From: CALKXV01 sp965228905 | GTDB lineage: Bacteria; Pseudomonadota; Alphaproteobacteria; Rhodobacterales; Rhodobacteraceae | Assembly: GCA_965228905.1 (NCBI GenBank) | Contig: CBDDII010000003.1 | Span: 930,001 to 994,000 of the forward strand | Direction of reading: 5' to 3' | Length of the DNA stretch: 64,000 bases | In this document: positions 8,314 to 17,029 of the stretch, in pieces | How positions within the stretch are numbered: the stretch's first letter is position 1 | Layout of the letters: every line of letters begins with the position of its first letter | Position numbers and translations under genes: made by a program | The notes under the pieces: model-generated | What the model saw: the letters and a program-made list of their open reading frames with translations, nothing else | Databases searched by the model: none | What the model was told of the DNA's origin: nothing

Positions 8314-8703
8314 ATGCCTGACGTGAATCGCGGCAATCGTCCGCTGTCCCCCTTCATGATCGGACCGTATTACCGACCGCAACTGACGTCGATGTCCTCG
8401 ATCCTTGTGCGCATCACGGGCATCGGTCTGCTGATCGGGATGGTCTTTGTCGTCTGGTGGCTTCTGGCCGCCGCCTCCTCCGAGGCCGCTTTTTCCGGGA
8501 TCAACTGGTTCATGACAAGCTGGCTGGGCGATCTTCTGCTCTTTGCCGCGACATGGGCGATCTTCTATCACATGCTGGGACGCCTGAGGCATGTCATCTG
8601 GGATTTCGGCCATTGTCTTGAGGTGGAAACCTCGGAAAAGTTGGCGATTGCCATGTTCGTTCTGGCAACCGCCCTGACAATCATCGTCGTATTGGTGGTA
8701 TAG
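8314..8703 (+). CDS. sdhC: succinate dehydrogenase cytochrome b556 subunit
   Basis: SdhC is one of two membrane anchors of complex II and helps bind heme b and ubiquinone. The 129-residue protein opens with the family signature NRPLSPFMIGPYYRPQLTSM and SILVRITG, has three transmembrane helices, and carries the heme-region HMLGRLRHVIWDFGH near residues 89-103. A strong ribosome-binding site (TAAGGAGG) precedes ATG 8314. It begins sdhC-sdhD-sdhA, with sdhD 4 nt downstream. Confidence 0.96.
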   Translation: MPDVNRGNRPLSPFMIGPYYRPQLTSMSSILVRITGIGLLIGMVFVVWWLLAAASSEAAFSGINWFMTSWLGDLLLFAATWAIFYHMLGRLRHVIWDFGHCLEVETSEKLAIAMFVLATALTIIVVLVV

Positions 8704-8707
8704 GGCT

Positions 8708-9085
8708 ATGGCTATGAATTACATGACAGATCTGAAGCGTGCCGAGGGCATGGGATCGGGCCGCGAAGGCACGCGCCATCACTGGCAGATGATCCTCAGC
8801 TCCATCGCCATGGTCGTCGCCGTTCCCGTCCTTGTCCTGACCTTCGGGCTTGTCCTCGGCGGAAGGCATGACGAGGTGATCGCCTTCATCGAGCGCCCGC
8901 TGCCCGCGCTTTTGCTGGCCGTCAGCCTGTTCATCTGCATCCGGCATTTCATGTTCGAAGCCCTTGAAGCGATCGAGGATTACGTCCACAGCACGACGGG
9001 CAAGTTGTTGATGTTCGCCACCACCGCCGGTTCCTATCTGCTGATCGCCGCCGGGCTTTTCGCCATCGCAAAAATCGCTATCTGA
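8708..9085 (+). CDS. sdhD: succinate dehydrogenase hydrophobic membrane anchor
   Basis: SdhD is the second membrane anchor of complex II. The 125-residue protein has an N-terminal RAEGMGSGREGTRHHWQMIL segment, three membrane helices and the conserved GxxHFMFEALEAIEDYVH-like region, here IRHFMFEALEAIEDYVH near residues 79-95. It starts 4 nt after the sdhC stop and ends 12 nt before sdhA, so it is part of the same transcript. The alternative ATG at 8714 would remove only two residues. Confidence 0.95.
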   Translation: MAMNYMTDLKRAEGMGSGREGTRHHWQMILSSIAMVVAVPVLVLTFGLVLGGRHDEVIAFIERPLPALLLAVSLFICIRHFMFEALEAIEDYVHSTTGKLLMFATTAGSYLLIAAGLFAIAKIAI

Positions 9086-9097
9086 GGTTCATCGACT

Positions 9098-10900
9098 ATG
9101 GCCGCTTACGACTACGAGACCCACGAATACGACTGCATCGTGATCGGTGCGGGCGGCGCAGGCCTTCGAGCAACCCTCGGCATGGCCGAACAGGGGTTGC
9201 GCACGGCCTGCATTACCAAGGTCTTTCCCACCCGTTCGCACACCGTCGCCGCCCAGGGCGGCATCGCCGCGTCCCTGTCCAACATGGGCCCCGACCACTG
9301 GCAATGGCACATGTACGACACGGTGAAGGGCTCCGACTGGCTCGGCGACACCGACGCCATGGAATACCTCTCCCGCGAAGCCCCAAAGGCCGTGTACGAA
9401 TTGGAACATTACGGTGTACCTTTCTCACGAACCGAGGAAGGCAAGATCTACCAACGCCCCTTCGGCGGCCACACGACCGAGTTCGGTGAAGGCCCGCCCG
9501 TGCAACGCACCTGCGCCGCGGCTGACCGTACCGGCCACGCGATCCTGCACACGCTCTATGGCCAAAGCCTTAAGAACAATGCGGAATTCTATATCGAGTA
9601 TTTCGCGACCGACCTCATCATGTCCGAAGACGGCACCTGCCAGGGCGTGCTGGCATGGAACCTGGAAGACGGCTCGCTCCATGTTTTCAACGCCAAGATG
9701 ACGGTTCTGGCGACCGGCGGTTATGGCCGCGCCTATTTCAGCGCGACCTCGGCTCACACCTGCACCGGCGACGGTGGCGGCATGGTGGCCCGCGCCGGTC
9801 TGCCGCTTCAGGACATGGAGTTCGTACAATTCCACCCCACGGGCATCTACGGCTCGGGCTGCCTGATCACCGAAGGCGCGCGGGGCGAGGGTGGCTACCT
9901 GACCAACTCGGAAGGCGAACGCTTCATGGAACGCTATGCGCCGACCTACAAGGACCTGGCCTCGCGAGACGTGGTTTCGCGCTGCATGACCATGGAAATT
10001 CGTGAAGGCCGGGGCGTCGGTGCAGAAGGTGATCACATTCACCTGCACCTGAACCACCTGCCGCCGGAAACCCTGGCCGAACGGCTGCCGGGCATCAGTG
10101 AATCGGCCCGCATTTTCGCCGGTGTGGACCTGACGCGCGAACCGATCCCGGTGATCCCGACGGTGCATTACAACATGGGCGGTATCCCGACGAACTACTG
10201 GGGCGAGGTGTTGAACCCGACCACCGACGATCCCGACCGTATCTCGCCCGGCCTGATGGCCGTGGGTGAGGCGGGCTGCGCCTCGGTCCACGGGGCGAAC
10301 CGGCTTGGCTCGAACTCGCTGATCGACCTTGTGGTCTTTGGCCGCGCCGCCGCGATCAAGGCGGGCGAGGTTGTCGATCCAACCAGCAGCAATCCGGAGC
10401 TGAACAAGGCTTCGCTGGACAAGGCGCTGGATCGTTTCGACCATTTCCGTCACGCCGACGGCGACATTCCGACCGCCGATCTGCGCCTTGAGATGCAGAA
10501 AACCATGCAGGCCGACGCCGCTGTCTTCCGCACCGACAAAACGCTCGCCGAAGGTGTCGAGAAGATGTACGCGGTCGCGGCAAAGATGAACGACATCAAG
10601 GTCACCGACCGCTCGATGGTCTGGAACTCGGACCTGATGGAGACGCTGGAACTGGACAACCTGATGCCGAACGCACTGGCCACAATCGTCAGTGCCGAAG
10701 CACGGAAGGAATCGCGCGGCGCCCATGCGCACGAGGATTATCCCGACCGCGACGACGAGAACTGGCGCAACCACACGCTGTCCTGGGTCAACGACAAGGT
10801 GACGCTGGATTATCGCCCGGTGCATCTGGATCCCCTGACCGACGAAAGCGAAGGCGGAATCGAGATGAAGAAGATCGCGCCCAAGGCGCGGGTGTATTGA
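9098..10900 (+). CDS. sdhA: succinate dehydrogenase flavoprotein subunit
   Basis: SdhA oxidises succinate to fumarate through covalently bound FAD on the cytoplasmic side of complex II. The 600-residue length is normal. The FAD-binding GAGGAGLRA lies near residue 18, the covalent flavin histidine is in RSHTVAAQGGIAA near residue 49, and the active-site region HPTGIYGSGCLITEGARGEGG is near residue 245. It is separated from sdhB by three genes, two small lipoproteins and a methyltransferase/glycosyltransferase fusion. A TTG-initiated lipoprotein frame overlaps its stop. Confidence 0.98.
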   Translation: MAAYDYETHEYDCIVIGAGGAGLRATLGMAEQGLRTACITKVFPTRSHTVAAQGGIAASLSNMGPDHWQWHMYDTVKGSDWLGDTDAMEYLSREAPKAVYELEHYGVPFSRTEEGKIYQRPFGGHTTEFGEGPPVQRTCAAADRTGHAILHTLYGQSLKNNAEFYIEYFATDLIMSEDGTCQGVLAWNLEDGSLHVFNAKMTVLATGGYGRAYFSATSAHTCTGDGGGMVARAGLPLQDMEFVQFHPTGIYGSGCLITEGARGEGGYLTNSEGERFMERYAPTYKDLASRDVVSRCMTMEIREGRGVGAEGDHIHLHLNHLPPETLAERLPGISESARIFAGVDLTREPIPVIPTVHYNMGGIPTNYWGEVLNPTTDDPDRISPGLMAVGEAGCASVHGANRLGSNSLIDLVVFGRAAAIKAGEVVDPTSSNPELNKASLDKALDRFDHFRHADGDIPTADLRLEMQKTMQADAAVFRTDKTLAEGVEKMYAVAAKMNDIKVTDRSMVWNSDLMETLELDNLMPNALATIVSAEARKESRGAHAHEDYPDRDDENWRNHTLSWVNDKVTLDYRPVHLDPLTDESEGGIEMKKIAPKARVY

Positions 10901-11217
10901 TCCCGGCGCAGACATATCGAAGGCCCTGCTGGCAGAGGTGCGGCCTTGCCTTTCTGCCGGTTGCCCTATTGGCGGCCTGTGGACCCATGTCGCCCGAGAA
11001 GGCCGCCGATTTCTGCGAGGATCGCGCACGCGCGGCGACCGGGCCGACCGGACACGTCGGCATTTCGGCCAACAACCACGGCGATGTGCGCACCCGCGCC
11101 AGTGTCGGGATCACAAGCGACTACCTGCTTGGGAAGGACCCCTATCAGGTTTACGACACCTGCGTTCGCCAGAAATCCGGGCAGGGGCCGATCCGGCCTC
11201 TGATCCTTGAGGAGTAG
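10897..11217 (+). CDS. small lipoprotein in the sdh operon
   Basis: The 106-residue frame starts at TTG 10897, overlapping the sdhA stop by 4 nt. The N-terminus (RPCWQRCGLAFLPVALLAAC) ends in the lipobox LLAACG, so the mature protein would be lipid-anchored at about Cys28. The mature region contains EDRARAATGPTG and VGITSDYL; no family is recognised. Small proteins of unknown function in this position are common in relatives' sdh operons. The start is uncertain but the lipobox and tight packing support a real gene. Confidence 0.7.
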   Translation: MIPAQTYRRPCWQRCGLAFLPVALLAACGPMSPEKAADFCEDRARAATGPTGHVGISANNHGDVRTRASVGITSDYLLGKDPYQVYDTCVRQKSGQGPIRPLILEE

Positions 11218-11224
11218 GGCGGCG

Positions 11225-12907
11225 ATGGCACATTTCCCCACCCTCATCCGCAAGATCCGGGACGAATTGCGCATCGAGCCCGAGCCCGGTTTTCCCAAGA
11301 TGGGCCAGACCCACTATTTCGCCTTGATGCAGGAGTTGCACCAAAGCCTGAAGCCCAAGGTCTATTTCGAGATCGGAACCGAAAGCGGCGCTTCGCTTGA
11401 CCTGGCCAGGTGCCTGTCCGTCGCGGTCGACCCGGCGTTCGGTATCGAAGCCGATGTGATGGGGGCGAAGCCGGGGCTGATCCTGCAACAGACGACCAGC
11501 GACGATTTCTTCGCCTCGGGACTTCTGGAACAACTGGGCCTGAAAATCGACCTCGCCTTTCTTGATGGAATGCACCTGTTCGAATTTCTTCTGCGCGATT
11601 TCATCAACACGGAACGCCATATGTCACCTGACGGCACCGTCCTGATGCACGACTGCGTGCCCTTCAGTGCGGCGGGCGCGCGGCGGGAGTGGGATCGGCG
11701 CGAAACCCGGTCCTGGACCGGCGATGTCTGGAAGCTGTTGCCGATCCTCCGTGAATATCGCCCGGACCTGACTGTCAGGGTTTTCGACACACCGCCTTCG
11801 GGGCTTGTGGTGATCACGGGGGTGGACCCCGAGAATCAGGTGCTGAGTGATAAGCAGGACGAGATCCTTGCGCGTTACAACGAGATGACTTTCGAGGATC
11901 TCGGGGAAAAAGCCTTTGCCAAGGCCGTCGCGCTGGAACCGTTCCATCGCCAGATCACCCCGGCCAAATCGGGCGCTCCCTTGTCCTTTCGGCTTCAAAC
12001 CCCGGTGCCGCGCCCGCGCGCACAGGCCCACTGGGGCGATCACAGCTTTGCCGTCTCGCTTGGTGAGGCGCTTGAACGTGCGGGCCACAAGGCCGAGATT
12101 TGCACCGTCAGGGATTGGCAGGCAGAAGGCCCCGACGACCAGATCGACATCGTTCTGCGCGGCGATGTGCCGTATGAGCGGCGGCTTGGGCATCTGACGC
12201 TTTACTGGGTGCTTTACTTCGGCGACATCGACGCCCTGCGTCACGACGTGATCCAGGCCGATCACGTGTTTGCCGCCGGTCAACCGGTTGTGGACGACCT
12301 TTCGAACATCTTTGGCGCGGACGCCGTGTCGCTGATGCCGCAGGCGGTCGATGCCAACCGCATGGCGCCACCGCCTGAAGACGGCACGCGTGAGGGCGCG
12401 ACTTTTGTCGGGATCTCGAAACGGTTCCGCCGCCCGATCGTGCGCCAGGCGCTGAGGGCGGGATTGCCGCTCAGGCTTTGGGGGCGTGGCTGGGACGAAA
12501 CGCCCGCCGCCGAATTCTATCAGGGCGAACGGGTGTCCGCCGACGAGTTGGGCGCGGTCTACGGAGGCTCGGAAATCGTGCTGAACGATCACCGCCCCGA
12601 CATGGCCCGCTTTGGCATTCCCTCAAATCGCATTTTCGATGCCCTGGCCTGTGCGACGCCGGTCATAACCGACCCTGTCGCCTGGCTGCCGGAACAGGTT
12701 TTGCCCTTCGTCCACCAGGTCAGCAATTTCCGCGAACTTCGCGCGGCAAGCGAAGCGATTGCCGGCGAAGACGCCCGGAAAAAGGCCGCCCGGCGCGCAT
12801 TTGCCGATGTTGTCCGTAAAGAGCATTCGTTCGATGCCCGTGCTGCCCGGATCATCGAGGTCGCCGAGAGCCTCATGGGCCGGGATGCCATCCGGAGGAC
12901 GGCGTGA
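11225..12907 (+). CDS. class I methyltransferase / glycosyltransferase fusion protein
   Basis: The 560-residue protein reads as two domains. Residues about 30-200 look like a SAM-dependent methyltransferase of the methyltransferase-24 type: YFEIGTESGASL as the glycine motif, VDPAFG, IDLAFLDGMHLFEF, and the DGTVLMHDCVPF loop. Residues about 265-550 resemble a GT4/CgeB-like glycosyltransferase, with VLNDHRPDMARFGIPSNRIFDALACATPVITD typical of the C-terminal donor half. ATG 11225 is preferred because GAGGAG lies 10 nt upstream. It sits inside the sdh operon, between two lipoprotein genes, and may modify a surface glycan; the substrate is unknown. Confidence 0.75.
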   Translation: MAHFPTLIRKIRDELRIEPEPGFPKMGQTHYFALMQELHQSLKPKVYFEIGTESGASLDLARCLSVAVDPAFGIEADVMGAKPGLILQQTTSDDFFASGLLEQLGLKIDLAFLDGMHLFEFLLRDFINTERHMSPDGTVLMHDCVPFSAAGARREWDRRETRSWTGDVWKLLPILREYRPDLTVRVFDTPPSGLVVITGVDPENQVLSDKQDEILARYNEMTFEDLGEKAFAKAVALEPFHRQITPAKSGAPLSFRLQTPVPRPRAQAHWGDHSFAVSLGEALERAGHKAEICTVRDWQAEGPDDQIDIVLRGDVPYERRLGHLTLYWVLYFGDIDALRHDVIQADHVFAAGQPVVDDLSNIFGADAVSLMPQAVDANRMAPPPEDGTREGATFVGISKRFRRPIVRQALRAGLPLRLWGRGWDETPAAEFYQGERVSADELGAVYGGSEIVLNDHRPDMARFGIPSNRIFDALACATPVITDPVAWLPEQVLPFVHQVSNFRELRAASEAIAGEDARKKAARRAFADVVRKEHSFDARAARIIEVAESLMGRDAIRRTA

Positions 12908-13224
12908 TGCGCCTGTTTGCCGCCAGTGCCATGCTGTTCCTGACTGCCTGCACCACCCAGATGCAGGACGAACTGGCCCGCGATGCGGCAAAGAACGCCG
13001 TGCGCCCGGTCCTGCAACAACGCCTGCCGGGCGTGCCGGTGGAGCCTGCCACCGATTGCGTCATCGACAACGCCACCGGCAATGAAATCCTTGCCCTTGC
13101 CGCCGATGCGGTGACAGGGCCAACCGCAAACACCGTAGAAATCGTGACCGACATCTTGTCGCGCCCCGAAACACTCACGTGCCTCGCCACCGAAGGCCTG
13201 CCGCCCCTTTTGGGCCGAATGTAA
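12907..13224 (+). CDS. small lipoprotein upstream of sdhB
   Basis: The 105-residue protein begins MRLFAASAMLFLTACTT with a lipobox (LTAC) and predicted acylated Cys15. The mature part includes DAAKNAVRPVLQQRLPGVPVEPATDCVIDNATGNEI and a second cysteine pair that may form a disulfide. It resembles hypothetical proteins found just upstream of sdhB in Rhodobacteraceae. The ATG shares its first base with the previous stop (TGATG), showing tight coupling. Function is unknown. Confidence 0.8.
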   Translation: MRLFAASAMLFLTACTTQMQDELARDAAKNAVRPVLQQRLPGVPVEPATDCVIDNATGNEILALAADAVTGPTANTVEIVTDILSRPETLTCLATEGLPPLLGRM

Positions 13225-13238
13225 GAAAGGTTCATCCC

Positions 13239-14018
13239 ATGGTTCAGCTGACCCTGCCCAAGAACTCGACCATCCGCACCGGCAAAACATGGCCCGCACC
13301 GGTTGGGGCCACGAACACGCGCAAGGTCCGTATCTATCGCTGGAGCCCGGACGACGGCGAAAATCCCCGCGTCGACACCTATTTCGTCGACATGGATACC
13401 TGCGGTCCGATGGTTCTGGATGTGCTGATCAAGATCAAGAACGAGATCGACCCGACGCTGACTTTCCGCCGGTCGTGTCGCGAGGGGATCTGCGGGTCCT
13501 GCGCAATGAACATCGACGGGATCAACACGCTGGCCTGCATCTACGGCCATGACGAGATCAAGGGCGACATCAAGATCTATCCCCTGCCGCACATGCCAGT
13601 CATCAAGGACCTGATCCCGGATCTGACGCATTTCTACGCCCAACACGCCAGCATCATGCCCTGGCTGGAGACGAAAACGAACCGGCCCCGGAAAGAATGG
13701 AAGCAATCCATCGAGGACCGCAAGAAACTCGACGGGCTTTATGAATGCGTGATGTGCGCCTCCTGCTCGACATCCTGTCCATCTTACTGGTGGAACGGCG
13801 ATCGCTACCTTGGCCCGGCGGCCCTGTTGCACGCCTATCGCTGGATCATTGACAGCCGGGACGAGGCGACGGGCGAGCGGCTGGACGAGCTGGAAGACCC
13901 CTTCAAGCTCTATCGCTGCCACACGATCATGAACTGCGCCAAGACCTGCCCGAAGGGTCTGAACCCGGCTAAGGCAATTGCCGAGATCAAGAAGATGATG
14001 GTCGATCGGGTCGTGTAA
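13239..14018 (+). CDS. sdhB: succinate dehydrogenase iron-sulfur subunit
   Basis: SdhB passes electrons from SdhA to ubiquinone through three Fe-S clusters. The 259-residue protein has the [2Fe-2S] motif SCREGICGSCAMNI near residue 85, the [4Fe-4S] motif CVMCASCSTSCPSYWW near residue 170, and the [3Fe-4S] ligands in CHTIMNCAKTCPKGLNP near residue 227. ATG 13239 follows AGAAAGG and gives the usual start MVQLTLPKNS; an upstream in-frame ATG lacks these features. It ends the sdh operon. Confidence 0.97.
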   Translation: MVQLTLPKNSTIRTGKTWPAPVGATNTRKVRIYRWSPDDGENPRVDTYFVDMDTCGPMVLDVLIKIKNEIDPTLTFRRSCREGICGSCAMNIDGINTLACIYGHDEIKGDIKIYPLPHMPVIKDLIPDLTHFYAQHASIMPWLETKTNRPRKEWKQSIEDRKKLDGLYECVMCASCSTSCPSYWWNGDRYLGPAALLHAYRWIIDSRDEATGERLDELEDPFKLYRCHTIMNCAKTCPKGLNPAKAIAEIKKMMVDRVV

Positions 14019-14073
14019 TCCCGCTTCCCCGAATCCGGTCCTGTGCTAGACTTGGGCCGAAAGGGGAAGCGCG

Positions 14074-15222
14074 ATGACCGTATCTTTGCTGGTCGGCACG
14101 ACCAAGGGTCTGTTCGTTCTGCGTTCCGAGGATCGGAAGGGTTGGACGACCTCAGGCCCCTTTTGCAATCTCTGGCCGATCAATCACGCGGTCGGCGACC
14201 CCGGCACCGGCACGATCTGGGCCGCCGGCGGCAATGAATGGTTCGGCGCCGGTGTCTGGCGGACAACCGATGGCGGTGCGACCTGGGATCTGGCGAAATT
14301 TACCAATGGCCAGATGGACCAGTGGTTTTCGAACGATCCCGACATGGCAAAGATGTTTGGATGGGAGCCGCAGGACCCCTTGTTTGACGACGGCACGGTC
14401 GATGCGATCTGGTCGCTGCACAGTGCGCACGGCAAGGTCTGGGCAGGGGCGAAACCGGCGCAGCTTTTCGAAAGCGGCGATGGCGGGGAAAGCTGGACCC
14501 GGAACGCGGCCTTTGCCGATTACGAGGATCGCGAGAGTTGGAACCCGGGTGCTGCGGGCCTGACGTTGCACACCATTGTCACCGATCCCGGTGTGCCCAA
14601 GAAGCTGTGGCTGGCGGTTTCTGCGGCGGGTGTCTTTGCAACCGAAGATGGCGGCGGATCCTGGGAAAGACGCAACCGTATGTCAAACGAACATGCTCAT
14701 GCGCATCATGACCATCCTGCCGCAGGGCAGGGCGGCGAAACGGGCCATTGCGTTCACAACATGATGCGGGCACCAGGCGACGCCGACACGATGTATCAAC
14801 AGAACCACCACGGCGTTTTCCGCAGCCACGATGGCGGACGAAGCTGGGACGATGTGACCGAGGGCCTGCCCTCGACCTTCGGATTTCCGATCCGCGTGCA
14901 TCCCGATGATCCCGAGACGATCTGGACGATCCCGCTGAACGGCGACACCGAGGGCCGCTTTCCGCCCGAGGCCAAAGCGGCGGTCTGGAAGTCGACCGAC
15001 GGGGGTGAAACCTGGGAGGCTAAGCGGAACGGATTACCGCAGCAAAACTGTTTCTTCACCGTGCTGAGGCAGGCAATGGCGGGTGATGCCCAGAGCCAGG
15101 CCGGTATCTATTTTGGCACCAACACCGGCTCAATCTTTGCCAGCACGGACGAGGGTGAAAGCTGGTCGGAAATCGCATGTCACCTGCCGACGGTTCTTTG
15201 CGTCGAGGTGCTGGAGCACTAG
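14074..15222 (+). CDS. BNR/WD40-like repeat protein (exo-alpha-sialidase-like fold)
   Basis: The 382-residue protein is a beta-propeller of the BNR/Asp-box type. Asp-box repeats S/T-x-D-G-G-x-x-W are seen at TTDGGATW, SGDGGESW, TEDGGGSW, SHDGGRSW, STDGGETW and STDEGESW. A His-rich insert (EHAHAHHDHPAAGQGGETGHC) lies mid-protein and could bind metal. No signal peptide is present, so a cytoplasmic propeller is likely, not a secreted sialidase. The function is not known; this family is often annotated as a glycosyl hydrolase by fold only. It begins 55 nt after sdhB and is followed closely by a small membrane protein. Confidence 0.85.
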   Translation: MTVSLLVGTTKGLFVLRSEDRKGWTTSGPFCNLWPINHAVGDPGTGTIWAAGGNEWFGAGVWRTTDGGATWDLAKFTNGQMDQWFSNDPDMAKMFGWEPQDPLFDDGTVDAIWSLHSAHGKVWAGAKPAQLFESGDGGESWTRNAAFADYEDRESWNPGAAGLTLHTIVTDPGVPKKLWLAVSAAGVFATEDGGGSWERRNRMSNEHAHAHHDHPAAGQGGETGHCVHNMMRAPGDADTMYQQNHHGVFRSHDGGRSWDDVTEGLPSTFGFPIRVHPDDPETIWTIPLNGDTEGRFPPEAKAAVWKSTDGGETWEAKRNGLPQQNCFFTVLRQAMAGDAQSQAGIYFGTNTGSIFASTDEGESWSEIACHLPTVLCVEVLEH

Positions 15223-15231
15223 GCCCACCCC

Positions 15232-15426
15232 ATGCTGCCCCTGTTTCTTTTGCTGATCGTCGGCACCTTTGCCTATCTCTGGTGGAAGTGGCGATACACC
15301 ACGCTGACCCGCCTCTGCCGTTGGCGCCAAGACCGGGCAGCGGGCGACTGGCACTGCACGGCCTGCGGTGCGCGAATGGTCACCGAAAAGGGGAAATCCC
15401 CGCGCCATTGTCTGCGCAAACCCTGA
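15232..15426 (+). CDS. small membrane protein with CxxC motif
   Basis: The 64-residue protein has one N-terminal membrane helix (LPLFLLLIVGTFAYLWWKW). Its soluble tail contains WHCTACGARM, and a later cysteine in RHCLRK, resembling a truncated zinc ribbon. It starts 9 nt after the BNR protein. No function is recognised, but the helix plus zinc-knuckle-like layout and close spacing suggest a true gene. Confidence 0.6.
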   Translation: MLPLFLLLIVGTFAYLWWKWRYTTLTRLCRWRQDRAAGDWHCTACGARMVTEKGKSPRHCLRKP

Positions 15427-15530
15427 CGACGCTTGCACAATTTCTGACCGCCCTTTCCACGGCTACCCCATGCGCTCTGCCCGGTTCCACGGTTAATGCG
15501 TTAGGCGAGCAGTGAATGAAAGGAAAACAC

Positions 15531-16946
15531 ATGACACGTTCAGCAGGTTTGAGGTTCATCATCGTGGGCGCACTTGCCTTTTTGATGTTTCTCCCGCTCG
15601 GCTTGATCAGCGACATCGTTCGCGAACGCGCGGACTATAGCGACAAGACAATTGCCGGCCTGTCCAGCGAATGGGGCGGCAAACATCTTTTTTCCGGCCC
15701 CCTTCTGGAAATCCCGGTCACCGAAGAGGTCACCTATGACCGTCGCCGGGAAGCGGTGGATGCGGTCACCGGGCTGACCCTGCGCGACGAAAAGGGCAAC
15801 CCGATCTTCGAGCATTTCGAGGAGACGGTGACCGAGACGCGCGCTCCCGTTTACCTCTACCCCGTCAACCTCGACATCGACGTCGCCAGCGAAAGCACCA
15901 CGCGCAGCCGGGGGATTTTCGTCGTGCCGGTCTATACGGCGGATGTCGGGATGGCCTTCGACTTTGATTCCGAAGCGGCCGAAGGGGCCTTGCGGGGCGA
16001 TGAGGCGCTGCATTGGGACGACGCCCGCCTGTCGGTTTTTCTGACGTCAAATCGGGGGCTTAGGGGCGAGGCGCGGTTGACGGCGGATGGGCGCGAGTTG
16101 TCGCTGGAGCCTGTGTCGGGTGGCGAGGAAAGCCGCACGGGGATCACCACCGCTCTGGGCGATCCGCGCGAGATCGGGGCCTTTGCGCTTGAGATTGGCG
16201 TCAACGGGGCCGAGACTTTTGCGGTCGCCGCGACGGGGCGCACGACGCGATTTTCCCTGTCCAGCGACTGGCCCGACCCGAGCTTTTTCGGAACCTTTTT
16301 GCCAGACGAGCGCGAGATCACCGAAGAGGGGTTCAGCGCGTCCTGGACGGTGCCGCATCTGGCACGATCCCTGCCGCAGGTCGGGCGGAATTTCCCGGAC
16401 AGCACAGCGCGCAGTCGGGCGACCATGGGGGCACGTTTCATCACGCCGAACGATTTCTATCAAAAGGCCTGGCGCGCCTCGCGCTATGGTATCCTGTTCA
16501 TTTCGCTGACGTTTCTGACGATCCTCTTGCTGGATCGGACCAGCGAACGCCCTGCCCATCCCGTGCAATACCTGATGGTGGGACTGGCACAATCGGTGTT
16601 CATCCTGCTGATGGTGTCCTACGCAGAACAGATCGGTTTCGGCGCGGCCTATCTTTTGGCGGCGGGGGCGACGATCGGGTTGTTGGTGATGTTCGGGGCG
16701 ACCGCGTTGAAACTGGGCAAGCGGACCGGGATTCTTGGGGGTGCCTTGGTGACGGTTTACGGGGTCTTGTACCTGACGCTCAGGTCGGCGGATCATGCGC
16801 TTCTGGCGGGGTCGACCCTGGCGTTCGCGGCGCTGGCCCTGACCATGTGGCTGACCCGGAACGAGACCTGGCACGGCCCGGAACGCCCCATGGGCTGGCC
16901 GTTCCGGCGTACGCCGAAAGCGCCGGAGCCGGCACCTGCTGAGTAA
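15531..16946 (+). CDS. creD: CreD family inner membrane protein
   Basis: The 471-residue protein matches CreD (cell envelope integrity/colicin tolerance family): an N-terminal membrane helix (LRFIIVGALAFLMFLPLGLI), a large periplasmic domain with GPLLEIPVTEEVTYDRRR, and a C-terminal block of membrane helices from about residue 320 (RYGILFISLTFLTILLLD). ATG 15531 is favoured because AAAGGA sits 7 nt upstream, although an ATG at 15516 is in frame. In enterobacteria creD belongs to the CreBC regulon, but no creBC is present here. Confidence 0.9.
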   Translation: MTRSAGLRFIIVGALAFLMFLPLGLISDIVRERADYSDKTIAGLSSEWGGKHLFSGPLLEIPVTEEVTYDRRREAVDAVTGLTLRDEKGNPIFEHFEETVTETRAPVYLYPVNLDIDVASESTTRSRGIFVVPVYTADVGMAFDFDSEAAEGALRGDEALHWDDARLSVFLTSNRGLRGEARLTADGRELSLEPVSGGEESRTGITTALGDPREIGAFALEIGVNGAETFAVAATGRTTRFSLSSDWPDPSFFGTFLPDEREITEEGFSASWTVPHLARSLPQVGRNFPDSTARSRATMGARFITPNDFYQKAWRASRYGILFISLTFLTILLLDRTSERPAHPVQYLMVGLAQSVFILLMVSYAEQIGFGAAYLLAAGATIGLLVMFGATALKLGKRTGILGGALVTVYGVLYLTLRSADHALLAGSTLAFAALALTMWLTRNETWHGPERPMGWPFRRTPKAPEPAPAE

Positions 16947-16950
16947 TGGT

Positions 16951-17026
16951 TTGCGCCCGCTTCGCGGTCGCGGTGGGCGAGGGGTTTCACCCCTCGCCCA
17001 GATGCGTATTTATCAAAGCGGTGAAG
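16951..17026 (+). repeat. dispersed palindromic element, copy 1
   Basis: A 76-bp element lies between convergent creD and deoD. It has a GC-rich leader (TTGCGCCCGCTTCGC, then GTCGCGG), a perfect hairpin with arms GGGCGAGGGG/CCCCTCGCCC (16975-16999), and a tail GCGTATTT plus 3 nt plus AAAGCGGTGAAG. Related copies are at 35312-35400, 40702-40778 and (tail only) 45212-45234. Confidence 0.8.
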
Positions 17027-17029
17027 AGG

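Noticed and set aside
9425..11029. 534-codon open frame opposite sdhA
   Set aside because: Antisense shadow of sdhA, with no family features and no ribosome site.
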